Assembly (NCBI RefSeq): GCF_900129905.1
Contig: NZ_FQXG01000008.1
Coordinates: forward strand, 198,152 to 262,151
DNA from: Ferrimonas marina
GTDB lineage: Bacteria > Pseudomonadota > Gammaproteobacteria > Enterobacterales > Shewanellaceae
Direction: 5' to 3'
DNA length: 64,000 nucleotides
The notes below the pieces were generated by a model, which saw only the letters and a program-made list of their open reading frames with translations, made no database searches and had not been told where the DNA came from. A program made the translations under genes and the position numbers. This document shows, piece by piece, positions 1 through 9,941 of the stretch (its first letter is position 1; each line of letters starts with the position of its first letter).

Positions 1-23
1 TTCGCCTCGATGAATTAACCGGA

Positions 24-662
24 GTGCGAGAGAGCAGAACGGATGCAGCTTTCCCCATGACCCCTGAGCTGGTCGATATGTTCGACGGCCGCCGGATCAA
101 CCTTAACCTGTTGGTGGATGGCGTTCCCCAGCATTTCGATACCTATAACTTTTTCCGAGAGGTGAAGGATCTTGCCCATGAGGTGGCAGGCCTGGACGGA
201 GTAGAACGTGGCCTAGAACGCACTCGCGAACAGTTCCGCGCCTGGGGCTATGAAGGCGAAACGCTGGGGAACCTGATCGTCGAAGGTAGCGAGATCAGTG
301 CTGATACAGATGGCGAGCCAGGAAAAGGAGTGGTCAATGCAGTCTGGGTTTATAACCAACTTGGGGAGCCCATCGAACAACACCAGGAGGGGCAGCTTGG
401 GACCGTATTCATTGCTGAATTTGAATCTGTGGGTACCGTGCTCCGCTCCGCTGACTTCAGCTGTACCTACTCGGCGCAATGGTTGGGGAATGGGCTTCAA
501 TGGCTGGACCCGCGCTTCGACAAATGGGAAGAAGTCACCCATGTGCGTTTCGTTCCCAGTAGTGATTGCGCTGCCGGGGCGGTTCACACCTACGATCTGG
601 ACGACACATTGCGCGCCCACGCTGAGTTCCACTTCACTCTGGAGCAGGAGTTGACCCCGTGA
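24..662 (+). CDS. Hypothetical protein, first of four coupled ORFs
   Basis: A soluble, acidic protein of up to 212 residues that I do not recognise; no signal peptide or membrane segment is visible. The start is uncertain: GTG at 24 has GGA directly upstream, and an in-frame ATG at 57 would remove 11 residues. The stop overlaps the next start by 4 bases (GTGA at 659-662), so the two are probably translationally coupled. The following ORFs also overlap, which gives the group a phage- or mobile-element-like look, but no hallmark gene is present to confirm that. Confidence 0.55.
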   Translation: MRESRTDAAFPMTPELVDMFDGRRINLNLLVDGVPQHFDTYNFFREVKDLAHEVAGLDGVERGLERTREQFRAWGYEGETLGNLIVEGSEISADTDGEPGKGVVNAVWVYNQLGEPIEQHQEGQLGTVFIAEFESVGTVLRSADFSCTYSAQWLGNGLQWLDPRFDKWEEVTHVRFVPSSDCAAGAVHTYDLDDTLRAHAEFHFTLEQELTP

Positions 663-1000
663 GCACCAACATCACCCTAAGCAACGTTCTGGCGTCCGCC
701 CTGGAGTTCACCACCGGCACTACCTACTGCGTTAAAGTGACCAGAAGCGACCAGGAGAGCCCCCTCTATCACATCTATTGTGAGCGCCGGGAGCTGGCCC
801 TGATGTCCTTCTGGATGGGCCTGAAAGGGTGGCGGTTCCGGTCGGTTGTCCACTCGACCAAGAACTTGATCCCCAGTGCCAGGAACTTCGCGAGCAAAGT
901 TAAGGCGGCGGAGGAGGAGCTGCAGGAGCTGCGCCAGAAGGCTCAGAGACGGAACCAGTGGCCGCATATCACCGACCATCGAGCGGCGACTCGATGTTGA
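659..1000 (+). CDS. Hypothetical protein, second of four coupled ORFs
   Basis: A 113-residue protein I do not recognise. Its C-terminal third (about residues 75-100) is Lys/Glu/Arg-rich and probably helical or coiled-coil. It starts with GTG inside the stop of the preceding ORF and ends 7 bases inside the next one (ATG at 994, stop 998-1000), which supports real coding and coupled translation. No membrane segment or catalytic motif is visible. Confidence 0.5.
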   Translation: MSTNITLSNVLASALEFTTGTTYCVKVTRSDQESPLYHIYCERRELALMSFWMGLKGWRFRSVVHSTKNLIPSARNFASKVKAAEEELQELRQKAQRRNQWPHITDHRAATRC

Positions 1001-1278
1001 AGAAGATAGCGGCGACGGGCCTGCTGGTGGCCTCTATTGGGGGGCCAGCCGTCCAGCATACACAGGCTGAAACTTGGAATGAGCTGACGAGGAAGGCCGG
1101 AGGTTTTGCCATGGGCAAGTCCGGCGCCCAAGTGGGATCCTTCATCTGCTATCAGAGCGGGTTCGATGAGGGAACCTTGAGCCCTCTTGTTGGTATGTAT
1201 GAGACCTTCGCTTGGGAGCATCACCGGGAGGCTTGTATGTATATGCTGGAGCTATTGGAGGGGCTAGATGGTGCTTAA
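994..1278 (+). CDS. Small exported hypothetical protein
   Basis: A 94-residue protein with a clear signal peptide (Met-Leu-Lys-Lys, hydrophobic stretch at about 5-17, possible cleavage after Gln-Ala near residue 24). The mature part is about 70 residues with two cysteines. ATG 994 was chosen because the signal peptide begins there and it overlaps the upstream stop. The longer in-frame start at 958 would put 12 polar residues ahead of the signal. Function unknown. Confidence 0.5.
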   Translation: MLKKIAATGLLVASIGGPAVQHTQAETWNELTRKAGGFAMGKSGAQVGSFICYQSGFDEGTLSPLVGMYETFAWEHHREACMYMLELLEGLDGA

Positions 1279-1360
1279 CTTCATGGTTTTACTTTTTGTG
1301 GTGGTGTCAGGCTGCATCCTGCTCGCCGTTCTGGATTTCCTGAACCATAGGGATAGGTGA
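1268..1360 (+). CDS. 30-residue membrane peptide, last of the coupled set
   Basis: This short ORF starts 11 bases before the preceding stop. It encodes a single hydrophobic helix (about residues 4-22, with a Cys at 16) followed by a charged tail Asn-His-Arg-Asp-Arg. The overlap and the membrane-peptide composition argue for real coding; its small size argues for caution. It could be a regulatory peptide or a holin/spanin-like piece, but nothing identifies it. Confidence 0.35.
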   Translation: MVLNFMVLLFVVVSGCILLAVLDFLNHRDR

Positions 1361-1440
1361 CAACCACATTCCGCAGCCGGAGCGCCACGGATGGCTTTCA
1401 TGTATGATTCTCGGTTCCAGTAGGACACCAAGATTGCACC

Positions 1441-1770
1441 ATGGCACAGACGCGCGGAAGGCCCATCATCTGGGGTAACACGGAAGGGGCTTATCTCCTT
1501 CGATTGATTAAAGAGCAAGGAGAGCTTGAGACCCAAGAGCTGGCTGCCCTTCTGAACACATCCCCTGAATCAATTCGGCGCTGGCAGAGAGGGCAAGTGG
1601 AAGTCAAAGGGACGGCCCTAAGTACGATCCGGGCCCTGGTCGTTCAAAAGAAAGTTGACTTCAACAACCTCCGAATGCTTGCAGAGTTTAACAAGATGAA
1701 TCCTGACCCGATGCCGCCCGAGAAAGCGATTGCCGAATTGGCGGCACTGAAGAAAAAGCTGCGGGATTAG
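1441..1770 (+). CDS. Small helix-turn-helix DNA-binding protein
   Basis: A 109-residue protein. Residues about 27-52 read as a helix-turn-helix: a Leu/Glu-rich helix, then Ala-Leu-Leu-Asn-Thr-Ser-Pro-Glu-Ser-Ile-Arg-Arg-Trp, like MerR/XRE-type recognition helices. The C-terminus is Lys-rich. It stands alone, with 80 bp before it and about 700 bp of non-coding DNA after it. It is likely a transcription factor for neighbouring or mobile genes; its target is unknown. Confidence 0.5.
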   Translation: MAQTRGRPIIWGNTEGAYLLRLIKEQGELETQELAALLNTSPESIRRWQRGQVEVKGTALSTIRALVVQKKVDFNNLRMLAEFNKMNPDPMPPEKAIAELAALKKKLRD

Positions 1771-2465
1771 CGCTCTCACCAACAAAAAAGCGATGACGTG
1801 GCTCTCTCAGAGAGATTACATGACAGGCTAGAGTTGCTGGTCGTCCAGCTGGTATGTGAGTCATGATCAGACATGGCAATGGCTCTGCGCTGCATTTGTA
1901 TAGGGACTCTGCGGCAGCAACCTTTGATACCTACCAGATAACTCACCATGAGCTTGTGATCCCTTGTGGGGAGCAGCTTCTCCACCTTCATTTTCTTGCA
2001 TCGTAGGTGGAGTATGAGTTCGAACGATTGCCGATTCACCCCAAGCAATCGGGATCACTTAAGCGAAAGACCCCTACCGACTTAGCCACAACCCATTGAA
2101 TACTCAACTGCAGTGTAAACCCAACAGCTTCGTGGTGTATTGTATCTGTGTCTTTAGAACCTGTTTTACTTATCCATAAGTGCCGATGGGTGTCCCATTC
2201 AGATTGGCCTTCCCCGTAAAGCCAATGGGCATTGGCGGTTGTAGAGTTTTCTATAGACTAGTGATGACAAAGGTTTAGCCACATCCGGGACGCTTTGGCC
2301 CGAGGTGTTGAGCTGTTGTTCGAGCAGAACAGACTGGGTGTGAAACGACGTTTTGCTTAGCCGATGGTGCAATACCCAGGGGGAGCAAAACGGGGTACGT
2401 TACCCAGCTTGGGATGGCAACAATCATCAGCAAAGGTCGATGGACCCTAAGGAAGTCGTGAAGGG
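1771..2465. other. Non-coding stretch between HTH gene and cobB
   Basis: No convincing gene is present and base composition is lower in GC than the flanks. There is a short dyad at about 1801-1814 (CTCTCTC-AGAGAG). At about 2271-2359 a plus-strand frame reads as a plausible protein tail ending in Lys-Arg-Arg-Phe-Ala-stop, but it has no start, so it may be a gene remnant. I see no tRNA or clear attachment site. The cobB promoter must lie near the right end; SD-like AAGG precedes the cobB ATG. Confidence 0.4.
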
Positions 2466-3179
2466 ATGTATCAACGTATCGTGGTGTTAACCGGCGCAGG
2501 GATTTCTGCCGAATCCGGGCTGAAAACCTTCCGCGCCGAAGATGGGCTTTGGGAGGAGCATCGGGTGGAGGACGTGGCCACCCCCGAGGGCTACTGGCGA
2601 AACCCCGATCTGGTCAATCGCTTTTACAATCAGCGCTGGACTCAGCTGAAGAAAGACGTTGAGCCCAATCCGGCCCACCAGGCACTGGGGCGACTGGAGC
2701 AGGAGTTCGACGGTGAGCTGCTGCTGGTGACCCAGAACATCGATAACCTGCATGAGCGCGGCGGCAGCCGTCGGGTGCTGCACATGCACGGCGAGCTGGT
2801 TAAAGGGCGCTGCCCCAAGTCCCAGCAGACCTTCCCCCTGGCGATGCCCTTTGGCCCGGACAATCTCTGTACCTGTTGCGAGCCTGGCAACGTGATGCGT
2901 CCCCATGTGGTCTGGTTTGGCGAGATGCCTATCGGCCTGGACCGCATCTACGAAGCGCTGGAGCGTTGCGATCTGTTCATCAGCATTGGTACCTCGGGCA
3001 CCGTCTATCCCGCCGCCGGCTTCGTCGAGATGGCTAACCACGCCGGCGCCCACACCCTGGAGATCAACCTGGAACCCTCCGAGGTGCACAGCCAGTTCAA
3101 CACCCATCGCCAGGGACGGGCCGGCGAACTGGTGCCGGAGCTGGTCGAGCAGCTGCTGCGCGGCGAGTTGGTCCGCTAA
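2466..3179 (+). CDS. cobB: NAD-dependent protein deacylase (sirtuin) CobB
   Basis: A 237-residue class III sirtuin that removes acyl groups from lysines using NAD+, releasing nicotinamide and O-acyl-ADP-ribose. The NAD-binding GAGISAESG is at residues 10-18, followed by [12 protein letters not shown] and the catalytic His in HMHGEL (about 108). A zinc-ribbon pair is present around GRC and CTCC. The Tyr-x-x-Arg pair in FYNQR matches the residues that confer desuccinylase activity in class III sirtuins. ATG 2466 follows a purine-rich SD. It converges on bioA across a 20-bp gap. Confidence 0.95.
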   Translation: MYQRIVVLTGAGISAESGLKTFRAEDGLWEEHRVEDVATPEGYWRNPDLVNRFYNQRWTQLKKDVEPNPAHQALGRLEQEFDGELLLVTQNIDNLHERGGSRRVLHMHGELVKGRCPKSQQTFPLAMPFGPDNLCTCCEPGNVMRPHVVWFGEMPIGLDRIYEALERCDLFISIGTSGTVYPAAGFVEMANHAGAHTLEINLEPSEVHSQFNTHRQGRAGELVPELVEQLLRGELVR

Positions 3180-3199
3180 AGCGTCGTCGCGGTGGCTCG

Positions 3200-4486
3200 C
3201 TAGCGGTACAGCTCTGGCCGAGCCAGGGTGTGTTGGATAGCCCCGGTCAGGCGGCTCAGCTGTGCCGCTGAGATGATGTAGGGCGGCATGATGTAAACCA
3301 GCTTGCCAAAGGGCCGGATCCACACGCCTTGCTCAACGAAAGCGGCCTGGATCCTGGCGCTGTCCACCGGGCGCCGGGTTTCCACCACGCCGATGGCACC
3401 GAACACCCGCACATCCGCCACCTCATCAAGCTCACGACAGGGCGCCAACTCCTCACTCATCTGCTGGCCGATGGCCGCGACCTGGTCGCGCCACTCTCCC
3501 GTTTGCAGCAAGCTCAAGCTGGCGTTGGCCACGGCGCAGGCCAGCGGGTTGCCCATAAAGGTGGGCCCATGCATGAACACCCCCGCTTCGGATTGGCACA
3601 CCCCCCGGGCGACGGCGTCGCTGGCCAGGGTCGCCGCCAGTGTCATGGTGCCGCCGGTCAGCGCCTTGCCCAGGCACAGGATATCTGGCACCACCTGGGT
3701 GTGCTCATAGGCAAACAGCGCCCCGGTGCGACCAAACCCGGTTGCAATCTCATCAAAGATCAGCAGGATCCCGTGCTGGTCACAGTGCGCTTTCAGCGCC
3801 TCCAGGTAGCTGGCCCCATAGAAGTACATGCCCCCGGCGCCTTGCACCAAGGGCTCCAGGATCACCGCCGCGGTCTCATCACTGAACTGGGCCATCGCCG
3901 TTGCCAACGCCTCGGCATCCTCTGGGTGCAGCACCTCACCAGGCTGGGTTTTGGGCCGGGGCAGGAAGTGGGCCTGGGGCAGCATCTGGCGAAACAGACC
4001 ATGCATGCCGTTTACCGGGTCGCACACGCTCATGGCTCCAAAGGTGTCACCGTGGTAGCCACCGCGGATGGTCATCAACCGGGTCTTATCCTGCTGGCCG
4101 ATCCCCTGCTGGTATTGCAGCGCCATCTTCAGCGCTACCTCCACCGCCACAGAGCCGGAGTCCGCCAAAAACAGCTTATCCAGCTTTGGGTCCACCAGGC
4201 TGAGCAAGCGCTTACCCAGCTCCGTGGCCGGGGCATGGGTGAGGCCACCAAACATCACATGGCTCATGCGGTCGATCTGGTCCTTGGCGGCCTGGGACAG
4301 CAGCGGATGCTGGTAGCCGTGGATGGTGCTCCACCAGCTGCTCATGCCGTCGATCAGGCGACGGCCATCCTCCAGCTCGATCTCCACCCCCTCGGCCCGG
4401 GCAACCGGGTAGCAGGGCAGGGGCTCGGTGGTGGAGGTGTAGGGATGCCAGAGGTGGTCCCGGTCAAAGGAGATATCCGCGTGCAT
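3200..4486 (-). CDS. bioA: Adenosylmethionine-8-amino-7-oxononanoate aminotransferase BioA
   Basis: A PLP-dependent class III aminotransferase that converts KAPA to DAPA with S-adenosylmethionine as amino donor, the third step of biotin ring assembly. Family motifs include HLWHPYTS near the N-terminus, [24 protein letters not shown] and the PLP-lysine region [10 protein letters not shown]. The 428-residue form starting at 4486 aligns end-to-end with E. coli BioA; in-frame ATGs at 4504 and 4564 would add 6 or 26 residues. It is transcribed divergently from bioBFCD, as in enterobacteria. Confidence 0.95.
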   Translation of the reverse strand: MHADISFDRDHLWHPYTSTTEPLPCYPVARAEGVEIELEDGRRLIDGMSSWWSTIHGYQHPLLSQAAKDQIDRMSHVMFGGLTHAPATELGKRLLSLVDPKLDKLFLADSGSVAVEVALKMALQYQQGIGQQDKTRLMTIRGGYHGDTFGAMSVCDPVNGMHGLFRQMLPQAHFLPRPKTQPGEVLHPEDAEALATAMAQFSDETAAVILEPLVQGAGGMYFYGASYLEALKAHCDQHGILLIFDEIATGFGRTGALFAYEHTQVVPDILCLGKALTGGTMTLAATLASDAVARGVCQSEAGVFMHGPTFMGNPLACAVANASLSLLQTGEWRDQVAAIGQQMSEELAPCRELDEVADVRVFGAIGVVETRRPVDSARIQAAFVEQGVWIRPFGKLVYIMPPYIISAAQLSRLTGAIQHTLARPELYR

Positions 4487-4530
4487 TGTATAATTTTTAT
4501 CCATTGGTAAAGGTGGTGCGCTGGTCGGCG

Positions 4531-4558
4531 TTGACAGTGTAACTTCTGGGCTTATCCT
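4531..4558 (+). promoter_or_regulatory. Predicted sigma-70 promoter of bioBFCD
   Basis: A perfect -35 TTGACA (4531-4536), a 16-bp spacer and -10 TATCCT (4553-4558). The start site would lie near 4565, giving a leader of about 33 nt before bioB. It sits in the bioA-bioB divergent region, where the biotin operator is located in related bacteria. Confidence 0.6.
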
Positions 4559-4571
4559 AGCCAACGTTAAC
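4537..4571. promoter_or_regulatory. Candidate (degenerate) BirA operator
   Basis: Half-sites GTGTAACTT (4537-4545) and AACGTTAAC (4563-4571) form an imperfect inverted repeat overlapping the predicted bioB -10. Enterobacterial BirA operators are TTGTAAACC / GGTTTACAA dyads at the same position. The match here is weak, so the assignment rests mainly on position. Confidence 0.25.
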
Positions 4572-4597
4572 CGTTATCAAACCAATGGAATTTTGCC

Positions 4598-5623
4598 ATG
4601 GCCGCCATCCGCCACGATTGGACCCGCGATGAGGTTCAAGCCCTGCTCGACCTGCCCCTGAACGATCTGCTGTTTCAGGCTCAAACCGTCCACCGGGCTC
4701 ACTTTACCCCTAACCAGGTTCAGATCTCGCGCCTGCTCTCCATCAAGACCGGTGCCTGCCCGGAGGACTGCAAGTACTGTCCGCAAAGCGCCCGCTACCA
4801 CACCGGGCTGGAGACTGAGCAGTTGATCGAGGTGGAGAAGGTACTGACCGAGGCCAAGGCGGCTAAGGCGGCCGGTGCCAGCCGCTTCTGCATGGGCGCC
4901 GCCTGGCGTAACCCACGGGAGCGGGACATGCCTTACGTGCTGAAGATGGTACGGGAGGTGAAGGCGATGGGGATGGAGACCTGCATGACCCTGGGGATGC
5001 TCAGCGCCGAGCAGGCCGAGGCCCTGGCGGAAGCGGGCCTGGATTACTACAACCACAACCTGGATACCTCGCCGGAGTTTTACGGCGAGATCATCTCCAC
5101 CCGCAGCTATGACGACCGCCTCAATACCCTGGAGAACGTCCGCGGTGCCGGCATGAAGGTCTGCTCTGGCGGGATCCTGGGGATGGGCGAAGCGCCGGAG
5201 GATCGGGCCGAGCTGCTGCGTCAGCTGGCGACCCTGCCCAAGCACCCGGAAAGCGTGCCGATCAACATGCTGGTGAAGGTGCCGGGCACACCGATGGCAG
5301 ATCAGGACGACTTGGACCCCATCACCTTCGTTAAGGCGATCGCCGTGGCCCGGATCCTGATGCCTGCCTCCCACGTTCGTTTGTCGGCGGGTCGCGAGAA
5401 GATGTCCGATGAACTGCAGGCGATGTGCTTCTTCGCCGGCGCCAACTCCATCTTCTACGGCTGCAAGTTGCTGACCACCGCTAACCCGCGGGAGAACGAC
5501 GACATGCGCCTGTTCGCCCGCCTGGGCATCGAGCCGGAAGCCGGCGCACCGGCACACCTGGAAAACCTCAAGCCGGTTCAGCCCCGTACCGATGACGCGC
5601 TGTTCTACAATGCCGCACCCTGA
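4598..5623 (+). CDS. bioB: Biotin synthase BioB
   Basis: A radical SAM enzyme of 341 residues that inserts sulfur into dethiobiotin in the last step of biotin synthesis. The CxxxCxxC motif binding the SAM [4Fe-4S] cluster is Cys54, Cys58 and Cys61 (CPEDCKYC). Further conserved cysteines ([30 protein letters not shown]) ligate the auxiliary [2Fe-2S] sulfur donor. It is full length, the first gene of bioBFCD, and its 3' end overlaps bioF. Confidence 0.97.
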   Translation: MAAIRHDWTRDEVQALLDLPLNDLLFQAQTVHRAHFTPNQVQISRLLSIKTGACPEDCKYCPQSARYHTGLETEQLIEVEKVLTEAKAAKAAGASRFCMGAAWRNPRERDMPYVLKMVREVKAMGMETCMTLGMLSAEQAEALAEAGLDYYNHNLDTSPEFYGEIISTRSYDDRLNTLENVRGAGMKVCSGGILGMGEAPEDRAELLRQLATLPKHPESVPINMLVKVPGTPMADQDDLDPITFVKAIAVARILMPASHVRLSAGREKMSDELQAMCFFAGANSIFYGCKLLTTANPRENDDMRLFARLGIEPEAGAPAHLENLKPVQPRTDDALFYNAAP

Positions 5624-6740
5624 GGTTTGGCAACAGCGCTGGCAATCAACGCTGGCGCAGCAACAGGCCCAGGGCTTGCGGCGTCAGCGGGTCTGTTGTC
5701 AGCCGCTGTCACCCAGAACGGTGCGCATGGACGGCCGGGACTACCTGCAGTTTGCCAGCAATGACTACCTGGGTCTGGCGTTTGAACCCGGTAATCCCTC
5801 GTTCTCCGGTGCCAGCCGTGGTGCCGGGGCGTCGCCCTTGGTAAGCGGTTACCAACCGGCTCACCGGGCGCTGGAACAGGCCCTGTGTGAGGCCACCGGC
5901 TACCCGGCGGCGATGCTGTTCAGCTCCGGCTTTGCCGCTAATTCTGCGCCGCTGAGTCTGCTCCAGGCCGGCGACCGGGTGCTGGCGGACAAGCTGGCCC
6001 ACGCCTCTATTGTCGATGCTGCCCTGGCCAGTCCTGCCACCATGCGTCGCTTCCCTCACAACGACATGGCCACCCTGGCAAGCTGGCTGGCCAAGGGGGA
6101 AGCCGACACCCTGGTGGCTACCGAATCGGTGTTCTCCATGGATGGCGACCAGGCCCCATTGACCGAGCTGGTGGCGCTGTGTCGCAAGCACGGTGCCTTG
6201 AGTTGGGTGGATGACGCCCACGGCTTTGGCATCCTCGGCGAGCACGGCCTGGGGGCGGCTGAGTTGGCCCGCCCGGATCTGCTCACCATCACCTTTGGCA
6301 AGGCGATGGGGGCCGGGGGTGCCGCATTGCTGGGTTCGGAGCTGATGATTGATGCCCTGCAGCAATCGGCCCGCCACTACATCTATTCCACTGCGATGCC
6401 GACGGATCAGGCAGAGCTTGTGCGCCAGCAGCTGGGCAAGTTGACTCAGCCCGAGCGGCGGGCGCACATGGCTCAGTTGATCCAGCGCTTTCGCCAGGGC
6501 GCAGAGCAACTGGGCTGGCAACTGGGCAGTTCACAAACGCCGATCCAGCCGATCCTGGTGGGGGCCTCGGAGGCCGCCCTGGCCCTGTCGGAGCGCCTCA
6601 AGCAGGCGGGGATCTGGTGTCCGGCGATCCGGCCGCCGACGGTGCCCCGTGGCCAGGCCCGCTTGCGAGTGGTGCTTAACGCCGGTCATCGGCCCGAAGA
6701 CATCGACCGTTTGCTGGACCAACTGGGGGTGGCGTTATGA
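5610..6740 (+). CDS. bioF: 8-amino-7-oxononanoate synthase BioF
   Basis: A PLP alpha-oxoamine synthase that condenses pimeloyl-ACP and alanine to KAPA. The PLP lysine lies in [10 protein letters not shown], preceded by [20 protein letters not shown] is near the N-terminus. ATG 5610 (376 residues) was chosen over the in-frame ATG at 5592 because homologues begin near Pro-Glu-Val-Trp. Either start overlaps the end of bioB (stop 5621-5623). The stop overlaps the bioC start as ATGA. Confidence 0.95.
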   Translation: MPHPEVWQQRWQSTLAQQQAQGLRRQRVCCQPLSPRTVRMDGRDYLQFASNDYLGLAFEPGNPSFSGASRGAGASPLVSGYQPAHRALEQALCEATGYPAAMLFSSGFAANSAPLSLLQAGDRVLADKLAHASIVDAALASPATMRRFPHNDMATLASWLAKGEADTLVATESVFSMDGDQAPLTELVALCRKHGALSWVDDAHGFGILGEHGLGAAELARPDLLTITFGKAMGAGGAALLGSELMIDALQQSARHYIYSTAMPTDQAELVRQQLGKLTQPERRAHMAQLIQRFRQGAEQLGWQLGSSQTPIQPILVGASEAALALSERLKQAGIWCPAIRPPTVPRGQARLRVVLNAGHRPEDIDRLLDQLGVAL

Positions 6741-7468
6741 TGGGGGTTGCCCAATGCTTCTCCGGTGCCGCCAAGCACTATGACGCTCACGCCCAGTTGC
6801 AGCGGCGAGTGGGGCGAGCCTTGCTGCAGCGCGCCCAGCCCGCCGATTGGTGGCTGGATCTGGGAGCCGGTACCGGTTTTCTGACCGAGCAACTGCCCGG
6901 TGAGGGTAACCTGGCGCTGGACCTGGCACCGGCGATGCTCAGCCAGGGCCGTGCCCGGGGCCGGATCCAGCAGGCATTGTTGGCGGATATCCAGGCGCTG
7001 CCGCTGCAGCCCGGCTCGGTACCGGCGATGGCCGCCAACCTGTCACTGCAATGGTGTTCGAACCTGACCGCCACCCTGGCGGGGATGCGCCAGGCCGCCC
7101 GTCCCGGTGCTCAACTGCTGGCCACGGTGCCGGTAGCCGGTTGTTTCCCCGAGCTCCGCCCCCTGGTGGCCAACGGTTCGTTGGGCTGTCGCCATTTTCT
7201 CAGCATTGAGGCGGTGGCCCGGGCGGCCATCGAGGCAGGCTGGCAACAGGTGGCGGTGCACGCTCAGCAAGAGGTGGTGCACTTTGAGGATCCTCGCGCC
7301 CTGCTGGCGCACTTTAAGGGCACCGGCGCGCACCACCTGGCTGAGCGCCACCCTGGTCTGCGTGGACGGAGCTGGTGGCAGGGGGTTCAGCGGGTATTGG
7401 AACAGCATCGGCAGGCCGAAGGACTGCCACTGACCTGGCAATTAGGGCTGTTGGAGGCCAAGGCATGA
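6737..7468 (+). CDS. bioC: Malonyl-ACP O-methyltransferase BioC
   Basis: A SAM-dependent class I methyltransferase of about 243 residues that methylates the free carboxyl of malonyl-ACP so that fatty acid synthesis can elongate it to pimeloyl-ACP. The SAM-binding motif I is LDLGAGTGFLT near residues 37-47, with the acidic end of strand 2 in ALDLAPAML. It is coupled to both neighbours by ATGA overlaps. It opens with two ATGs in tandem (6737, 6740); the true one cannot be distinguished. Confidence 0.93.
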   Translation: MMGVAQCFSGAAKHYDAHAQLQRRVGRALLQRAQPADWWLDLGAGTGFLTEQLPGEGNLALDLAPAMLSQGRARGRIQQALLADIQALPLQPGSVPAMAANLSLQWCSNLTATLAGMRQAARPGAQLLATVPVAGCFPELRPLVANGSLGCRHFLSIEAVARAAIEAGWQQVAVHAQQEVVHFEDPRALLAHFKGTGAHHLAERHPGLRGRSWWQGVQRVLEQHRQAEGLPLTWQLGLLEAKA

Positions 7469-8169
7469 TCTACTTTGTCACCGGTACGGACACCGATGTC
7501 GGTAAAACCCTGGTCAGTACGGCGCTACTGAAGGCCAGCCAGGGCCTCACCCTGGGACTGAAGCCGATCGCCGCTGGCTGCGAGCCAACCCCCCAGGGGC
7601 TGAGAAATGCCGATGCACTGTCGCTGCAGGGGGCAAGCCGAATGTCGCTGGCCTACGAGCAGCTCAATCCCATCGCACTGGCGCCGCCCATTGCCCCGCA
7701 CATCGCGGCAACCCAGGCCGGTGAGGTGCTGTCTGTCGCCCGGTTGGAGGATTGGCTGACGCCAATGCTGCCACAGCTGGCGCAATGCGACCTTTGCCTG
7801 GTGGAGGGAGCAGGGGGCTGGCGGCTGCCACTGAATGAGCAAGAAACCCTGCCGGATTGGGTCAAGCTCCATGACTGGCCGGTGATCCTGGTGGTGGGCA
7901 TGAAGCTGGGTTGCCTGAATCACGCTCTGCTCACCCTGGAGGCGATCCAGGCGGATGGCCTGACGCTGGCAGGGTGGGTGGCCAACCGGGTCGATCCGGA
8001 CATGGCCTATTACCAGGAGAATCTGGAGACCTTGCGCCAGCGTATGCCTGCCCCCTTGCTGGCGGAGATCCCCCACCTGACGAAGACCGCAACCTTGGCA
8101 CCGGCGGTGGCGACATTGCGCCCGGCGGCCCAGAGTTTGAGCGGCAAAGGGAAAGGCCGTCAGGGGTAA
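7465..8169 (+). CDS. bioD: Dethiobiotin synthetase BioD
   Basis: An ATP-dependent carboxylase of 234 residues that closes the ureido ring of DAPA to form dethiobiotin. The P-loop GTDTDVGKT lies at residues 7-15. LKPIAAGCE and EGAGGWRLP follow as the usual substrate- and Mg-binding segments. ATG 7465 overlaps the bioC stop (ATGA) and begins directly with the Tyr-Phe-Val-Thr-Gly strand. It is the last gene of the bio operon. No strong terminator is visible after it. Confidence 0.95.
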   Translation: MIYFVTGTDTDVGKTLVSTALLKASQGLTLGLKPIAAGCEPTPQGLRNADALSLQGASRMSLAYEQLNPIALAPPIAPHIAATQAGEVLSVARLEDWLTPMLPQLAQCDLCLVEGAGGWRLPLNEQETLPDWVKLHDWPVILVVGMKLGCLNHALLTLEAIQADGLTLAGWVANRVDPDMAYYQENLETLRQRMPAPLLAEIPHLTKTATLAPAVATLRPAAQSLSGKGKGRQG

Positions 8170-8327
8170 TCCGGTCCTATAGCTAGGTGGATGGGTCGGC
8201 ATCGGATGGATGGCCGCTGACAAAGAATAAATGTCTGTGCCGTTGCAGAACCGTCAATTTATCGTCGCCTAGCTCAGTCTATGTCGTGCATAATCGCGAT
8301 TTTCAAAGGGTTAGACGGGAAGTACCG

Positions 8328-9749
8328 ATGCGTTTGTGGCTTTTTCTTGGTGGTTTGCTGATGGCGATGCTGTCGCCGGCACAGGGGGAACCGTTGTGGT
8401 TCGCCGGTGATCGCCAGCAGCAGGCCGCCGGGGAACTTCGGGCCCAGCTGGCGGTTTTGGCGGCGGCGGATCTGGACCCGCGCTTCGACGAGCTCTACCG
8501 CGAGATCATCGCCACCGGTGAGCGGGCCGAGCTGAGCCCCCTGTACACCGAAACCTACCTGTTGATGCACGCCTTCTGGCGCGAGCTGGAAGCTCGCCCC
8601 GCCGGCAAGCTGGATCTGTCCCAGCGCTTCGATCTGCACCCACGGCCCGGTTTGACCGGGGCCCTGGCCCGGGATGCACACCAGGGCAGGCTGATGGAAC
8701 GGGTGCTGGCGCTTGAGCCGGAGGTCACCGACTACCTGGCAATCCGCAATGCCGTAGCCCGCTTTGACTACCTGGCCCAACGCGAGCTGATTTCAGCTCA
8801 GCCACTGACCGGGCTGCTGGAGCCGGGGGCGCAATCCCCCCAGGTGACCACCGCACGCCGACAGCTCTACCTGTTGGAGGACCTGGCCAGTGACACTGGC
8901 AGCGACGTCTACGATCCGATGATGGTGGCGGCGGTTCGTCAATTTCAGCAGCGCCACGGCCTGGTGGCGGACGGCATCATCGGCCCACAAACCTATGGCT
9001 GGTTGATTCAACCCTTTGAACGGCGCGCCAAACTGATGGCTCGCTCGCTGATCCGGCAAAGCCACGATGCGCTGTTTATGCAGCCCAGTCACCTGAGGGT
9101 CAACATTCCGGCCTTTGAACTGGTGTGGTATGAGCAGGGCGAACGGCAGTGGCAGACCGAGGTGGTGGTGGGCCTGCCGGCCCGGGCCACGCCGACCATG
9201 CATTCAGAGCTCAATTACGTGGTGCTCAATCCCAGCTGGAACGTGCCGCGCTCCATCCTGTTTCGCGATTTGCTACCGCGCATGGCCAAAGACATCGATT
9301 ATGCCGAGCGCCACCGCTACGAGGTGATTGGCCCGGAGGATGAGGTGCTGCCGCTCTCCGCCGAGGAGATCCAGCAACTGGCGCAGCAGGGCTTTCCCTA
9401 TCGGCTGCGGCAGCAGCCGGGCCCCGGTAATGCCTTAGGTCAGTACAAGTTTCACCTGGCCAACAGCCGGGCGATCTATCTGCACGATACGCCCCAGCAA
9501 AGTCACTTCGGTCTGGCTTCCCGGGCCTACTCCTCCGGCTGTGTGCGGGTGGCGGCGGCGGAGGAGCTGGCCCAGCAGTTGCTGACCCGCTCAGTGGCTG
9601 GGGAGGAGCAGGTGGCCCGCTGGCAGCAGCAACCCCACTCCCGCTGGGTGGCGCTCGATCCCTTGCCGACCTATCTGGTCTACTGGACCGCCTGGATCGA
9701 AAAGGGGCGGCCGCAGTTTCGTGAGGATCTCTACCACTGGGAGGATTGA
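8328..9749 (+). CDS. L,D-transpeptidase, YcbB/LdtD family
   Basis: A periplasmic peptidoglycan L,D-transpeptidase that forms 3-3 crosslinks. The 473-residue protein starts with a signal peptide (Met-Arg-Leu-Trp-Leu-Phe-Leu, cleavage near Ala-Gln-Gly). A peptidoglycan-binding domain follows (about residues 180-235, VRQFQQRHGLVADGIIGPQT), then a YkuD catalytic domain with His in YLHDTP and the nucleophile Cys in SSGCVRV. E. coli LdtD is longer (615), so this is a compact member. ATG 8328 has SD GGGAAG. An LdtD-MepK-like pairing with the next gene matches enterobacterial ycbB-ycbK. Confidence 0.88.
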   Translation: MRLWLFLGGLLMAMLSPAQGEPLWFAGDRQQQAAGELRAQLAVLAAADLDPRFDELYREIIATGERAELSPLYTETYLLMHAFWRELEARPAGKLDLSQRFDLHPRPGLTGALARDAHQGRLMERVLALEPEVTDYLAIRNAVARFDYLAQRELISAQPLTGLLEPGAQSPQVTTARRQLYLLEDLASDTGSDVYDPMMVAAVRQFQQRHGLVADGIIGPQTYGWLIQPFERRAKLMARSLIRQSHDALFMQPSHLRVNIPAFELVWYEQGERQWQTEVVVGLPARATPTMHSELNYVVLNPSWNVPRSILFRDLLPRMAKDIDYAERHRYEVIGPEDEVLPLSAEEIQQLAQQGFPYRLRQQPGPGNALGQYKFHLANSRAIYLHDTPQQSHFGLASRAYSSGCVRVAAAEELAQQLLTRSVAGEEQVARWQQQPHSRWVALDPLPTYLVYWTAWIEKGRPQFREDLYHWED

Positions 9750-9941
9750 GGTCACAGTTTCTGTTAAAAAAGCAGCGTGACTGAGGTTCGATAATTCAGT
9801 GGGTTAAAGATTAAATCTCGTCCTAAGCTCAATCTGGAAGGAAATTATCACTTGAGCCTGTAATTTGGGCTGGTAATTTGCGCAAAAAAAGCCCGGAGAC
9901 TGAGGTTTCCTGGCTGTTAACCGAACAGATTGGGGAACGCG

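Noticed and set aside
1-18. Tail of an upstream gene ending in TAA at 16-18
   Set aside because: Only five codons are in the window, too little to support a call.
3329-4510. Open frame of about 393 codons on the plus strand
   Set aside because: Exactly antisense to bioA, with His/Gly/Gln-rich low-information sequence; a shadow of GC-rich codon bias.
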